64,000 nucleotides of DNA. Source: Bacteroides intestinalis. Its GTDB lineage: Bacteria > Bacteroidota > Bacteroidia > Bacteroidales > Bacteroidaceae. Position 1 is the stretch's first letter. The number at the start of each line of letters is the position of its first letter. Both the position numbers and the translations under genes were made by a program. Location: assembly GCF_902364365.1 (NCBI RefSeq), contig NZ_CABJDN010000004.1, forward strand, positions 1 to 64,000. The letters are read 5' to 3'. The notes under the pieces were generated by a model. The model ran no database searches. It worked only from the letters and a program-made list of their open reading frames with translations, and had not been told where the DNA came from. Positions 54,534 to 63,619 of this stretch are shown here, in pieces.

Positions 54534-57023
54534 ATGAAAAGAATCATCTGGCTATTTCTATTGTCTTTGGTTACTATACTATCTTTTGCGCAATCTTTCA
54601 ATGGTACTGTTACGGATACTGACGGAAAGCCGGTTCCTTATGCCGCCCTCTATCTAAGAGAAATTAAGTCAGGTTTAACTACCGATGAGCATGGGCGGTT
54701 TCAAACGAAATTATCTGCCGGACAATATACCTGTGAGGTCTCTTCTTTAGGATTCATATCCCAGACCTTTACTTTTCAAATGCTGAATCGTGATTATGAG
54801 AAGGATATAGTGCTTGCCGAACGTACCTATAGCCTGCCGGAAGTAAGCATCACCAAGGGAAATGAAGATCCCGCCTATGCAGTGATGCGCAAAGCGATAG
54901 CGCGTGCTCCTTATTATCGCACTCAGATAAAAAGCTACACTGCCGGTACGTATCTGAAAGGAACCGGTAAAGGGACCTCTATTCCTGCTGTCCTGAAACT
55001 ATCCAAAGAGGTGCGGAAAGATGCAAAAGAATGGCTTGGAAAGCTGTTTGTCTTGGAGCAACAGCAGATCGTGAATTTTACTGCTCCCAATATCTGGAAT
55101 AATAAGGTATTAGCTAATAAGAACTCTTTTCCTGAGGAAATACAGGTAGATATGGGAATAACTACGATTAATCTCTATACTCCTGAGCTTTTCGGCAAAG
55201 TCTCTCCTTTAAATAAAAGTGCCTTTTCATACTATCGTTTCAGACTTGACGCTTGCTTTGTGGAAGAAGGACAAATGATAAATAAGATCCGTGTGATCCC
55301 CAAGAAAGAGGATAACCGTTTGCTGGAAGGAGACCTGTTCATTGTAGAAGATTTGTGGTGCATATCGGCTGCTGATGTCAATGTTCGTGCTACCGGGTTG
55401 AAAGCAAAGATTAAGATCACTTGCAAGGAGGTGCAGTCTTCTGTCTTTCTACCGGTTTCTATTACTACCTCTTCTACCATCGACATAATGGGTTTCAAGG
55501 CGGAGGCTTCCTATCTGGCAGCAATACATTATAGAGAGGTAAAAACGGATATCCAGCCGGAGGCCAATACAGATAAAACGGCAAAACCTGTAACTGCCAC
55601 TGCGGTAGTGCAACCAAAGAAACATAAATTTGAACGTCCTGCACGGATCGGACGCAAAGATACTCAGGTTGATTCGCTTGCCGATAAGCGGGATTCTCTT
55701 TATTGGACCACTATCCGTAGTGTGCCGTTGCGATTGGAAGAAGTGCAGAGTTATCAATATAAAGAAGAAAAGATTGCACTGAAAGATTTGTCACCCGGAG
55801 AAAAAAACGAGAAGAAAACGGCTGTTGGGCAAGTACTGAATACCATTATGTGGGGAAAGACTTTCAGAACTTCCAATAAGAATGCCTGGTTGACTTTACC
55901 CGGTCTTTCCGCTTATATTCCCGAATATAATTTTGTGGATGGTTTCTGGTTAGGAGTTAAGCTAAAGACAGGAGTGAAGTTATCAGAATCTTCTACACTT
56001 CGTTTTGTGCCTTCTTTCTATTATACTACAGCCCGCAAAAACTGGATTGGACAAGGAGAATTGACGCTGGATTATGCTCCACGGAACCGTGGTTATTTAT
56101 CTCTTTCCGGAGGTCTTCTGTCTGCCGATTATAATTCGGAAAGCGGAGAATCTCGTTTGATTAACAGTATGTCCAGCTCGTTGTTCGGTCATAACCATCT
56201 GAAACTTTATGAGAATACCTTCTTCACAGTTGACCATGCGATAGAGCCGGTTAACGGATTACTTTTTTCTTCCTCACTTTCCTGGCAACGCAGGAAGATG
56301 CTGGATAATCATATCCGTAAAAGTTGGTTCAAGAGGGATGCCGAACCGAATATTCCGGAAAACACTGCTTTCCGACCGATGCCGGAGAATGATATCCTGA
56401 AAGCTTCTTTTGAGTTGGAGTACACTCCGGCTCACTACTATCATATGTCGCAAGGTAAGAAAGTGTATGAAGCTTCCCGTTACCCTACATTTACCTTGAA
56501 ATATGACAGAGCTTTCCCTATGAGCGGAAGCCGTTATCTTACCTCGTACCACCTGATGCAATTCTCTGCTAAACAGAAAATCGAATTCGGTATGTTCAAT
56601 CACCTGCATTGGTCAGTGAATGCAGGTTCATTCTTTGATGCAAAGAATCTTCAGTTCCCTGACTTTAAGCATTTCGCTTCTACCCGCATATTGGTTACGG
56701 AACGTTCTTTCGATACCGGGTTTAGTTTATTGGATAACTACGTTTTGTCCACTAATACCCGCTGGGCACAGGCTAATGTCTCCTGGTATACTCCATATCT
56801 GCTTTTGAAACATCTTCCTTTTCTGTCAAGAAAAGCATTTGATGAAGCCTTGCATCTTCGTTCCATTGTGATATATGGTCGGCGACCCTATACGGAGATT
56901 GGATATTCGATCGGGTTTTCTGATATGGCACGGATAGGTGTCTTTGCCGGTTTCGATTGCCTGAATTTCCATTCGGTGGGAGTTTCTCTTAGTTTGCCGT
57001 TATCCCTTTTTGGCGATAAGTAA
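54534..57023 (+). CDS. DUF5686 outer-membrane protein with carboxypeptidase-like domain
   Basis: Outer-membrane protein of 829 residues. A signal peptide ends at LSFAQ (about residue 20). Residues 21-105 form a carboxypeptidase-D regulatory-like (beta-sandwich) domain: FNGTVTDTDGKPVPYAALYL and STLGF-like SSLGFISQTF. The rest matches DUF5686, which ends in a beta-barrel; the closing aromatic-rich strands (FNHLHWSVNAGSFFDA, IGVFAGFDC) are visible. Function is unknown; members are conserved in Bacteroidetes and are not SusC-type transporters because no TonB box or plug domain is present. Single gene. Confidence 0.83.
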   Translation: MKRIIWLFLLSLVTILSFAQSFNGTVTDTDGKPVPYAALYLREIKSGLTTDEHGRFQTKLSAGQYTCEVSSLGFISQTFTFQMLNRDYEKDIVLAERTYSLPEVSITKGNEDPAYAVMRKAIARAPYYRTQIKSYTAGTYLKGTGKGTSIPAVLKLSKEVRKDAKEWLGKLFVLEQQQIVNFTAPNIWNNKVLANKNSFPEEIQVDMGITTINLYTPELFGKVSPLNKSAFSYYRFRLDACFVEEGQMINKIRVIPKKEDNRLLEGDLFIVEDLWCISAADVNVRATGLKAKIKITCKEVQSSVFLPVSITTSSTIDIMGFKAEASYLAAIHYREVKTDIQPEANTDKTAKPVTATAVVQPKKHKFERPARIGRKDTQVDSLADKRDSLYWTTIRSVPLRLEEVQSYQYKEEKIALKDLSPGEKNEKKTAVGQVLNTIMWGKTFRTSNKNAWLTLPGLSAYIPEYNFVDGFWLGVKLKTGVKLSESSTLRFVPSFYYTTARKNWIGQGELTLDYAPRNRGYLSLSGGLLSADYNSESGESRLINSMSSSLFGHNHLKLYENTFFTVDHAIEPVNGLLFSSSLSWQRRKMLDNHIRKSWFKRDAEPNIPENTAFRPMPENDILKASFELEYTPAHYYHMSQGKKVYEASRYPTFTLKYDRAFPMSGSRYLTSYHLMQFSAKQKIEFGMFNHLHWSVNAGSFFDAKNLQFPDFKHFASTRILVTERSFDTGFSLLDNYVLSTNTRWAQANVSWYTPYLLLKHLPFLSRKAFDEALHLRSIVIYGRRPYTEIGYSIGFSDMARIGVFAGFDCLNFHSVGVSLSLPLSLFGDK

Positions 57024-57083
57024 AACTTTTGTAGAAATTATGTTAACTTTCTTCTGTTGGAGTATTCTTTTCCAAAAAAAGCG

Positions 57084-57091
57084 TATTTTTG
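57084..57091 (+). promoter_or_regulatory. -7 box of rex
   Basis: TATTTTTG fits TAnnTTTG and lies 20 bases before the rex start. No convincing Rex operator (TTGTGAA/TTCACAA type) was seen near it. Confidence 0.5.
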
Positions 57092-57111
57092 TCCACCCGT
57101 AACCTAAAGAA

Positions 57112-57783
57112 ATGAAGAAAATGACCACGAACCAGGCAATTCAATATAAGGATAGCATGAAAGTGCCGGAGCCTACTTTGCGCAGGTTGCCGTGGTACTT
57201 GTCGAATGTTAAGCTGCTCAAGCAGCGGGGCGAACGGTACGTCTCTTCTACACAGATATCCAAAGAAATCAATATAGATGCTTCCCAGATAGCCAAGGAT
57301 TTGTCGTATGTCAACATCTCCGGGCGTACGCGTGTAGGCTACGAAGTCGATACGCTGATAGCCGTACTGGAAGACTTCCTCGGATTTACCGATATGCATA
57401 AAGCATTTCTGTTTGGAGTAGGTAGCTTGGGTGGTGCATTGTTGCGCGACTCCGGTTTGAAGCACTTCGGGCTGGAAATTGTAGCCGCATTTGATGTGAA
57501 CCCGGAGTTGGTAGGTACTACATTGAATGGAATCCCTATCTTCCATTCCAGTGAATTCGAGCAGAAGATGCGCGAATATGATGTGAACATCGGTGTGCTG
57601 ACTGTACCTATCGAGATAGCCCAATGCATTACGGACACCATGATAGCCGGTGGCATCAAAGCAGTGTGGAACTTTACCCCGTTCCGTATCCGTGTGCCGG
57701 AAAATATCGTTGTTCAGAATACTTCTCTATATGCTCATTTGGCGGTGATGTTCAACCGCCTGAATTTTAACGAAATCAAATAA
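57112..57783 (+). CDS. rex: Redox-sensing transcriptional repressor Rex
   Basis: Rex, 223 residues, senses the NADH/NAD+ ratio and represses fermentative and respiratory genes. The N-terminal winged helix (PTLRRLPWYLSN, VSSTQISKEINIDASQIAKD) is followed by a Rossmann fold with GVGSLGGALL near 103-112. A start at 57121 is an alternative. It overlaps the next gene by one base (TAATG), so translation is coupled. Confidence 0.95.
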   Translation: MKKMTTNQAIQYKDSMKVPEPTLRRLPWYLSNVKLLKQRGERYVSSTQISKEINIDASQIAKDLSYVNISGRTRVGYEVDTLIAVLEDFLGFTDMHKAFLFGVGSLGGALLRDSGLKHFGLEIVAAFDVNPELVGTTLNGIPIFHSSEFEQKMREYDVNIGVLTVPIEIAQCITDTMIAGGIKAVWNFTPFRIRVPENIVVQNTSLYAHLAVMFNRLNFNEIK

Positions 57784-58400
57784 TGAAGATTATTGCTGTC
57801 GGAATGAACTATGCACTGCACAATAAAGAGCTGGGGCATACGTTAGTTAATAAAGAGCCGGTTATCTTCATGAAGCCCGACTCGGCTATATTGAAAGACG
57901 GAAAGCCTTTCTTTATTCCCGATTTTTCGGATGAGGTTCATTACGAAACTGAGGTGGTGGTACGTATCTGCCGTTTGGGAAAAAACATTGCGCCGCGCTT
58001 TGCCAACCGTTATTATGACGCAGTGACTGTAGGCATCGACTTTACGGCACGCGATTTACAACGTAAGTTCCGTGAAGCGGGTAATCCTTGGGAACTTTGC
58101 AAAGGGTTCGACAATTCGGCAGCTATCGGAACTTTTGTTCCTTTGGAGCAAGCAGGAGGCGATTTACAGCAGCTTGATTTCCGTCTGGAAATAGACGGAA
58201 AGGAAGTGCAGCACGGCAATACCTCGGATATGCTTTTCAAAGTGGATGAGATTATTGCATACGTCAGCCGCTTTATGACGCTGAAAATAGGCGACCTGTT
58301 GTTTACGGGAACTCCCGCAGGCGTAGGTCCGGTACAGATAGGACAGCATTTACAAGGATACCTCGGAGAAGATAAGTTGCTCGACTTTTATATTCGTTGA
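57783..58400 (+). CDS. Fumarylacetoacetate-hydrolase-family protein
   Basis: Protein of 205 residues in the FAH superfamily. Metal-binding residues are visible in YETEVVVRICR (Glu) and GIDFTARDLQ (Asp); FTGTPAGVGPVQIGQ is the C-terminal family motif. Members hydrolyse or decarboxylate small dicarbonyl compounds such as oxaloacetate or acylpyruvates; the substrate here is unknown. It overlaps rex by one base and lies 16 bases before porU, so rex-FAH-porU may be one transcript. Confidence 0.88.
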   Translation: MKIIAVGMNYALHNKELGHTLVNKEPVIFMKPDSAILKDGKPFFIPDFSDEVHYETEVVVRICRLGKNIAPRFANRYYDAVTVGIDFTARDLQRKFREAGNPWELCKGFDNSAAIGTFVPLEQAGGDLQQLDFRLEIDGKEVQHGNTSDMLFKVDEIIAYVSRFMTLKIGDLLFTGTPAGVGPVQIGQHLQGYLGEDKLLDFYIR

Positions 58401-58416
58401 GTCAATTTATTACGAT

Positions 58417-61400
58417 ATGTTTATCAAACGTTGCTGGTTGCTTTGTTGCTTTATTGCTCTACTTCTTCCGGTTTCAGCGCAGGAATTCATCACGCTGAAC
58501 TGGCAGGAATTGTCTTCTGCACAGACGCTTCCCGTAGTGACGCGCGAACTTCCGTTAGGGAACGACTTCCGTTCCTTTACTTATCAGGTAGAAATTGAAT
58601 TTCCGGAATACCAGAAACTAAGCCGGAGTGAGGTGACAGTATTAGAGATGCGACTCGACAGTTTGCGTCAGTTATCCAATGAAAATGTTGCTTTCCGGAA
58701 GGGCTTACCGGCATCTCCACAGATAAACTCCTTCACTAAAATCTCCGCACATCATGGCTTTCTCTCCATAAGTTTTGTCCCTGTCGTTTTTCGTGAAGGA
58801 AGCTACCAACGGCTGAACTCGTTCAAACTATCCGTGAAATCCTATCCGAAGAAAGATGGAATAGGGGAGGGAACAGCTACTCGAGGCTCGGGAACAACTT
58901 TAACCGGAGTTTCTTTAAAAGATTGCACAACTTCGCTTCTCGCTTCAGGGCGTTGGACAAAGATAGGTGTGAGAAATACCGGAATCTTTAAAATCACGAA
59001 TGCCGAATTAAAGAAGATGGGATTCTCAAGACCCGAGAAAGTCCGCGTATTTGGTTATGGTGGTTATTTATTATCCCAGCGTTTCAATGAACATCCGGCA
59101 GCAGATTTGCCCGAAGTCCCCTTGCTGCGTTTGTCAGACGGTGTATTGTTTTATGGTCGTGGCACTGTATCCTGGAAACTGAGTTCCGATAACACTTACT
59201 TTGTTCGCGAACGTAACTTCTATTCCGATGAGGGCTATTATTTCTTGACTGACCGGGAGGATATTCCGGAAATGGAAGTAGAAGTCCTTTCTTCTTTGAA
59301 AGAATCTTCTGCCAACAGGTTGACAACCTCTAATTCCTATGCTCTGCATGAGAAAGAGGTCTATAGTTGGGCAAGTACCGGCAGACAACTTTATGAAGAT
59401 TATGATTATGTAGCGGGTAACACCAAGAATTATATGTTGAACTTGCCGGGTATCGTTCCGGAAAGTGCTGTAGAGTTGACCACTGTTTTTGCCGCCCGTT
59501 CCATTGGAGCATCTACCTATTATTCGGTTGCAGTGAATGGTAAGGCGAGAGGAAATGCTACACTGGCATCCATATCTTCCGACAATCAATATTACACAAG
59601 AGCTACTTCCGCCTCCATAAGTACTTCCTGGCTGGGCACAGAGTCGGAGAATACTGTAGTGACCGTTACCCATACCCGCCCTTCCGGGACATCTGGGCGT
59701 CTGGATTATATTGCTTTGAACTATATCCGTTCGCTTACGCTGAATGCTCCTTACCTTACTTTCCGTTCTTTGGCCTCCATCAATAAAGAGACGACATTTG
59801 TACTTTCCGGTGCCACAGCTTCTACTGTCGTGTGGGATGTCACCGATCCCGCAAATATTTGCAGGATGGAAGGCAGCTTTGCAGGCGGCACATATACGTT
59901 TACCATTCCTGCAGGAAAATTGCGTGAGTTCGTAGCCATCACTCCGGAAGCTTCCGGCTTTGATACGGTAGAAACGGTAGGGAATATTGCAAATCAAAAT
60001 CTGCACTCTCTGGGAGCTACGGATATGATTATCATTTCTCCCGATCGGAAAGACCTGATGACACAGGCCGAACGACTGGCACAAGCACATCGTGAAAAAG
60101 ATGGCCTGTCTGTTCTTGTTCTTGCTGCTCCACAAATCTACAATGAATTCTCTTCCGGTACACCGGATGGAACAGCTTACCGTCGTTTGATGAAGATGTT
60201 GTATGATCGTTTTCCCAATAAGGCTGAAAGCCCTAAATATTTGTTATTCTTCGGAGATTGCAGTTATGATAATCGTATGCTGACTTCTTCCTGGAAGAAT
60301 TACCGGCCTGAAAACTTTTTGCTATCTTATCAATCGGAAACCTCTCTCGAGGAAACCTCTTCCTATGTAACGGACGATTATTTCGGTTTTCTCGATGATG
60401 GAGAAGGCGAAAATCTGTCGGATGCCATGCTGGATATAGGTATCGGACGTTTCCCGGTTCGCACGGCTGCTGAGGCAAAAGCTACTGTTGATAAGACCAT
60501 CGCTTATATGGAAAATGAGCATGCAGGACCGTGGAAACACACCGTCTGTTATGTGGGCGATGACGGAGATGGCAGACTGCACATGTCCCAATCTGAAATC
60601 TTGGCAAGTTATACAGAACGGAATTATCCTTCCTTCCTTGTTGAAAGAATCTATGCCGATGCTTTCCGCCGCGAATCTTCTGCTACCGGAGAAACTTATC
60701 CCGATGCAACAAAACGCCTATTGCAATTATTCGACAAAGGTATGTTAGTAGTCAACTATACAGGGCACGGAAGTACTTCCGCTTGGGCAGAGGAGAATCT
60801 GCTGAACATGGGAGATATTACCCAAATGACATCCCCACGTCTTCCTCTATGGATAACAGCTACTTGTGACTTTACCCGTTTTGACGATATCCAGACTTCC
60901 GCCGGAGAGCAAGCATTCCTGAATGCCAAAGGCGGGGCTATTGCTTTGCTCACTACTTCCCGGGTGGTATATGCTGCGCAGAATTCTACTTTAAACCAGG
61001 CTTTCCTTCGTCATATCTTTTCCCGTCCTGAAGGTAAACGCCTGCGATTGGGAGATGTCATGCGGCTTTCAAAGTGCGATGCATCATTGGCTGCTGACAA
61101 GAATAAGTTGAATTTCTCTCTGATCGGTGATCCTGCCTTGACCTTGGCATATCCTGATTATCAAATACAGGTAGATGAATTTGCCGGAGTGAATGTAGCA
61201 GAAGAAACAAATACCTATCCGCAGGTGAAAGCAGGTAGCAAGATTACCGTAAAAGGACGTATCTTGACTCCCGAAGGTACTTTAGCAGAAGACTTTACCG
61301 GTACAGTACATCCTACTGTACTGGATAGTAAGGAAGAAGTTACCACTCTTGATAATCGTGGCGAGGGTGCTTATACTTATACGGAGCGCAGTAAAACTCT

Positions 61401-62253
61401 CTTTTCGGGCAGTGATTCGGTTCGTCAGGGACGGTTTGAGTTTACTTTCCCTGTACCGTTGGATATCAATTACTCCGATGAAGAAGGTTTATTGAGCCTT
61501 TACGCTCTGGATGCTGTTCACTCTAATGAAGCGGGCGGAGCTTTCGACCGTTTCCTGGTAGGCGGTACGGATGATGGTGTTTCTTTGTCAGATACGTTAG
61601 GCCCTAAGATAACCATTTATCTGAATACGCCGGATTTCAGTTCCGGTGGACAGACCAATACTACTCCCTTGTTTGTAGCTGAGTTGGAAGATGCTGATGG
61701 TATCAATACGGTTGGCAATGGTATCGGGCATGACCTTTCGCTTAGTATAGACGGCAGTGCGGTGTCGACTTACAATCTGAATGATTATTATACTCCGGTA
61801 GCGGGAGATTATACCCGGGGTACAGTGCATTTTTCAGTGCCCGAACTTACGGAGGGCAGACATACACTGGCATTCCGTGCCTGGGATTTACTGAATAATT
61901 CTTCTACAAAGACTTTAGAGTTTGAGGTGGTTCGAGGGCTGCGTCCCGGTCTCTTTTCGGTAACTTGTACACAGAGTCCTGCCCGTGAAAGTACTACATT
62001 TATTCTTTCTCACAATCGTCCCGGTTCCACACTTTCAGTCCGTATGTCCGTGTATGATTTTGCCGGGCGGGAAATGTGGACACATATAGAGAAAGGAATA
62101 TCTGAAGGACAAACTTATTATGTGGAATGGGATTTGTGTAGTAACGGTGGGCAACGTCTGGCACCAGGTGTTTATCTGTATCGTGCGTCTATTGTCTCTG
62201 ATGGCAGTCGTGAAAGTACGAAATCACAGAAAATCATTATCTTGTCACAATAA
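58417..62253 (+). CDS. porU: Type IX secretion system sortase PorU
   Basis: PorU, 1278 residues, the surface sortase that removes the C-terminal signal of type IX cargo and attaches it to anionic LPS. A signal peptide ends at VSAQE (residue 21). The gingipain-type (C25) peptidase domain runs from about 540 to 930, with catalytic His784 in NYTGHGSTSAW and Cys817 in ITATCDFTRFDD. The C-terminus has the beta-sandwich type IX signal domain with GVYLYRASIVSDG. It is followed by porV after 151 bases, the order known from Porphyromonas and other Bacteroidetes. Confidence 0.93.
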   Translation: MFIKRCWLLCCFIALLLPVSAQEFITLNWQELSSAQTLPVVTRELPLGNDFRSFTYQVEIEFPEYQKLSRSEVTVLEMRLDSLRQLSNENVAFRKGLPASPQINSFTKISAHHGFLSISFVPVVFREGSYQRLNSFKLSVKSYPKKDGIGEGTATRGSGTTLTGVSLKDCTTSLLASGRWTKIGVRNTGIFKITNAELKKMGFSRPEKVRVFGYGGYLLSQRFNEHPAADLPEVPLLRLSDGVLFYGRGTVSWKLSSDNTYFVRERNFYSDEGYYFLTDREDIPEMEVEVLSSLKESSANRLTTSNSYALHEKEVYSWASTGRQLYEDYDYVAGNTKNYMLNLPGIVPESAVELTTVFAARSIGASTYYSVAVNGKARGNATLASISSDNQYYTRATSASISTSWLGTESENTVVTVTHTRPSGTSGRLDYIALNYIRSLTLNAPYLTFRSLASINKETTFVLSGATASTVVWDVTDPANICRMEGSFAGGTYTFTIPAGKLREFVAITPEASGFDTVETVGNIANQNLHSLGATDMIIISPDRKDLMTQAERLAQAHREKDGLSVLVLAAPQIYNEFSSGTPDGTAYRRLMKMLYDRFPNKAESPKYLLFFGDCSYDNRMLTSSWKNYRPENFLLSYQSETSLEETSSYVTDDYFGFLDDGEGENLSDAMLDIGIGRFPVRTAAEAKATVDKTIAYMENEHAGPWKHTVCYVGDDGDGRLHMSQSEILASYTERNYPSFLVERIYADAFRRESSATGETYPDATKRLLQLFDKGMLVVNYTGHGSTSAWAEENLLNMGDITQMTSPRLPLWITATCDFTRFDDIQTSAGEQAFLNAKGGAIALLTTSRVVYAAQNSTLNQAFLRHIFSRPEGKRLRLGDVMRLSKCDASLAADKNKLNFSLIGDPALTLAYPDYQIQVDEFAGVNVAEETNTYPQVKAGSKITVKGRILTPEGTLAEDFTGTVHPTVLDSKEEVTTLDNRGEGAYTYTERSKTLFSGSDSVRQGRFEFTFPVPLDINYSDEEGLLSLYALDAVHSNEAGGAFDRFLVGGTDDGVSLSDTLGPKITIYLNTPDFSSGGQTNTTPLFVAELEDADGINTVGNGIGHDLSLSIDGSAVSTYNLNDYYTPVAGDYTRGTVHFSVPELTEGRHTLAFRAWDLLNNSSTKTLEFEVVRGLRPGLFSVTCTQSPARESTTFILSHNRPGSTLSVRMSVYDFAGREMWTHIEKGISEGQTYYVEWDLCSNGGQRLAPGVYLYRASIVSDGSRESTKSQKIIILSQ

Positions 62254-62321
62254 ACAGGGGGATTCTCTGTTTTATTAGTATTGTTATTAGAAATCATAAG
62301 CATCTCAATTGAAAGGAGTAA

Positions 62322-62357
62322 CTAAATTCTCCTCCTCCCAAGAGGAGGGGAATTAAG
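62322..62357. other. GC-rich hairpin between porU and porV
   Basis: The 16 bases at 62322-62337 and the inverse at 62342-62357 pair with one mismatch and one wobble around a CCAA loop; the stem core is CTCCTCCTC/GAGGAGGGG. The AATT flanks also pair. It may be a terminator for porU or a mobile hairpin element. Confidence 0.65.
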
Positions 62358-62372
62358 TTAGATTTTGTTTTT

Positions 62373-62380
62373 TATATTTG
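62373..62380 (+). promoter_or_regulatory. -7 box of porV
   Basis: TATATTTG is a full match to TAnnTTTG, 24 bases before porV. No good -33 box is seen. Confidence 0.5.
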
Positions 62381-62404
62381 AGATCGTATTATAAATAATA
62401 TCGT

Positions 62405-63580
62405 ATGAAGAAATACATCTTACTATTAATCATAGCTTTCTTGTCCGTACACCTTCTTGCCCAAGACAAGAATCAGTTTAACCCTGTTAATACCGGTGTT
62501 AACTCTCTGGGTATTGCCCCTGACTCCCGTGGTGGTGGTATGGGAGATGTGGGTGCGGCTACAGATCCGGACGTGAACTCCCAATTCTGGAACCCGGCAA
62601 AGTATCCGTTTACGATCAGCCGTGCCGGAGTAGCGGTTTCATATACTCCCTGGTTGCGTAAGCTGGTGAATGATATTGACTTGGCATATCTGGCAGGGTA
62701 CTATCGCATCGGAGATTATCAGGCAGTCAGCGGTTCTTTGCGCTATTTCTCTTTGGGGGAAGTACCCGTGGGATATACCGGTGATGAGAATTCTCCGGGA
62801 TATACGATTAAACCTTATGAGATGGCGGTGGATATAGCTTACTCACGTATGCTTTCCGAACGTTTCTCTGCAGCGGTTGCATTACGGTATATTTACTCCG
62901 ACCTGGCATATAGAGAAGACGAAGAAGTTTCTGCCGGTTCCGCTTTTGCTGCCGACATTGCCTTCTATTATACAAATTACATCATACTTGCCCAGCGTGA
63001 GTGCATGCTTTCTTTTGGATTGAATGCTTCTAATATCGGTACGAAGATTTCTTATGATAGTGGTAATACCAGTCAGTTCCTGCCTACTAACTTGCGTTTG
63101 GGTGCTTCTTTATTGTTCCCGATAGATGATTACAATACAATTGGAGTTAGTTTCGACGCCAATAAATATATGGTTCCCACCCGTCCTATCCGTGGAGAAG
63201 ACGAGTCACAGGAAGAATATGAAGAACGCCTGGACCGTGATTATAATGACATTTCACCCATTAAGGGTATTTTCAAATCTTTCAGTGATGCTCCCGGTGG
63301 TTTCAAGGAAGAATTGCAGGAGATACAATGGTCGTTGGGATTGGAATATACCTATCACGAACAGTTCTCCATTCGCGGTGGTTATCATTGGGAACATGAG
63401 AACAAAGGGAACCGTAAGTATTTCTCTTTCGGAGCAGGTTTCAAAATGAGCGTGTTCTCACTGGATGCTGCTTACCTGGTATCTACAGCACAGAGCAATC
63501 CGCTCGACCAGACACTTCGCTTCACGTTAGGTTTCGACCTTGACGGAATAAAGGACTTGTTCGGGCGTCGCAGAAGATGA
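62405..63580 (+). CDS. porV: Type IX secretion system protein PorV
   Basis: PorV (LptO), 391 residues, an outer-membrane beta-barrel that delivers type IX cargo to PorU at the surface. The signal peptide ends HLLAQ (residue 19). The N-terminal GVNSLGIAPDSRGGGMGDVG and the FWNPAKYPF segment are the family signature. The barrel shows alternating strands to the final FTLGFDLDGIKDLFG. It follows porU, its functional partner. Confidence 0.94.
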   Translation: MKKYILLLIIAFLSVHLLAQDKNQFNPVNTGVNSLGIAPDSRGGGMGDVGAATDPDVNSQFWNPAKYPFTISRAGVAVSYTPWLRKLVNDIDLAYLAGYYRIGDYQAVSGSLRYFSLGEVPVGYTGDENSPGYTIKPYEMAVDIAYSRMLSERFSAAVALRYIYSDLAYREDEEVSAGSAFAADIAFYYTNYIILAQRECMLSFGLNASNIGTKISYDSGNTSQFLPTNLRLGASLLFPIDDYNTIGVSFDANKYMVPTRPIRGEDESQEEYEERLDRDYNDISPIKGIFKSFSDAPGGFKEELQEIQWSLGLEYTYHEQFSIRGGYHWEHENKGNRKYFSFGAGFKMSVFSLDAAYLVSTAQSNPLDQTLRFTLGFDLDGIKDLFGRRRR

Positions 63581-63584
63581 AGTA

Positions 63585-63619
63585 GTTACGAGCTACGAGT
63601 TACGGGCTACAAGTACCTT
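63585..63619. repeat. 7-bp-period repeat, downstream of porV
   Basis: Five heptads GTTACGA, GCTACGA, GTTACGG, GCTACAA, GTACCTT follow the porV stop without gap. It overlaps the 3' end of the minus-strand gene that follows. Confidence 0.75.

Noticed and set aside
57024..57111. Rex operator in the rex promoter
   Set aside because: No match to the TTGTGAA-n4-TTCACAA type palindrome could be found by eye.
59134..60135. 333-codon open frame opposite porU
   Set aside because: Antisense shadow of the porU gene; no domain or start signal recognised.
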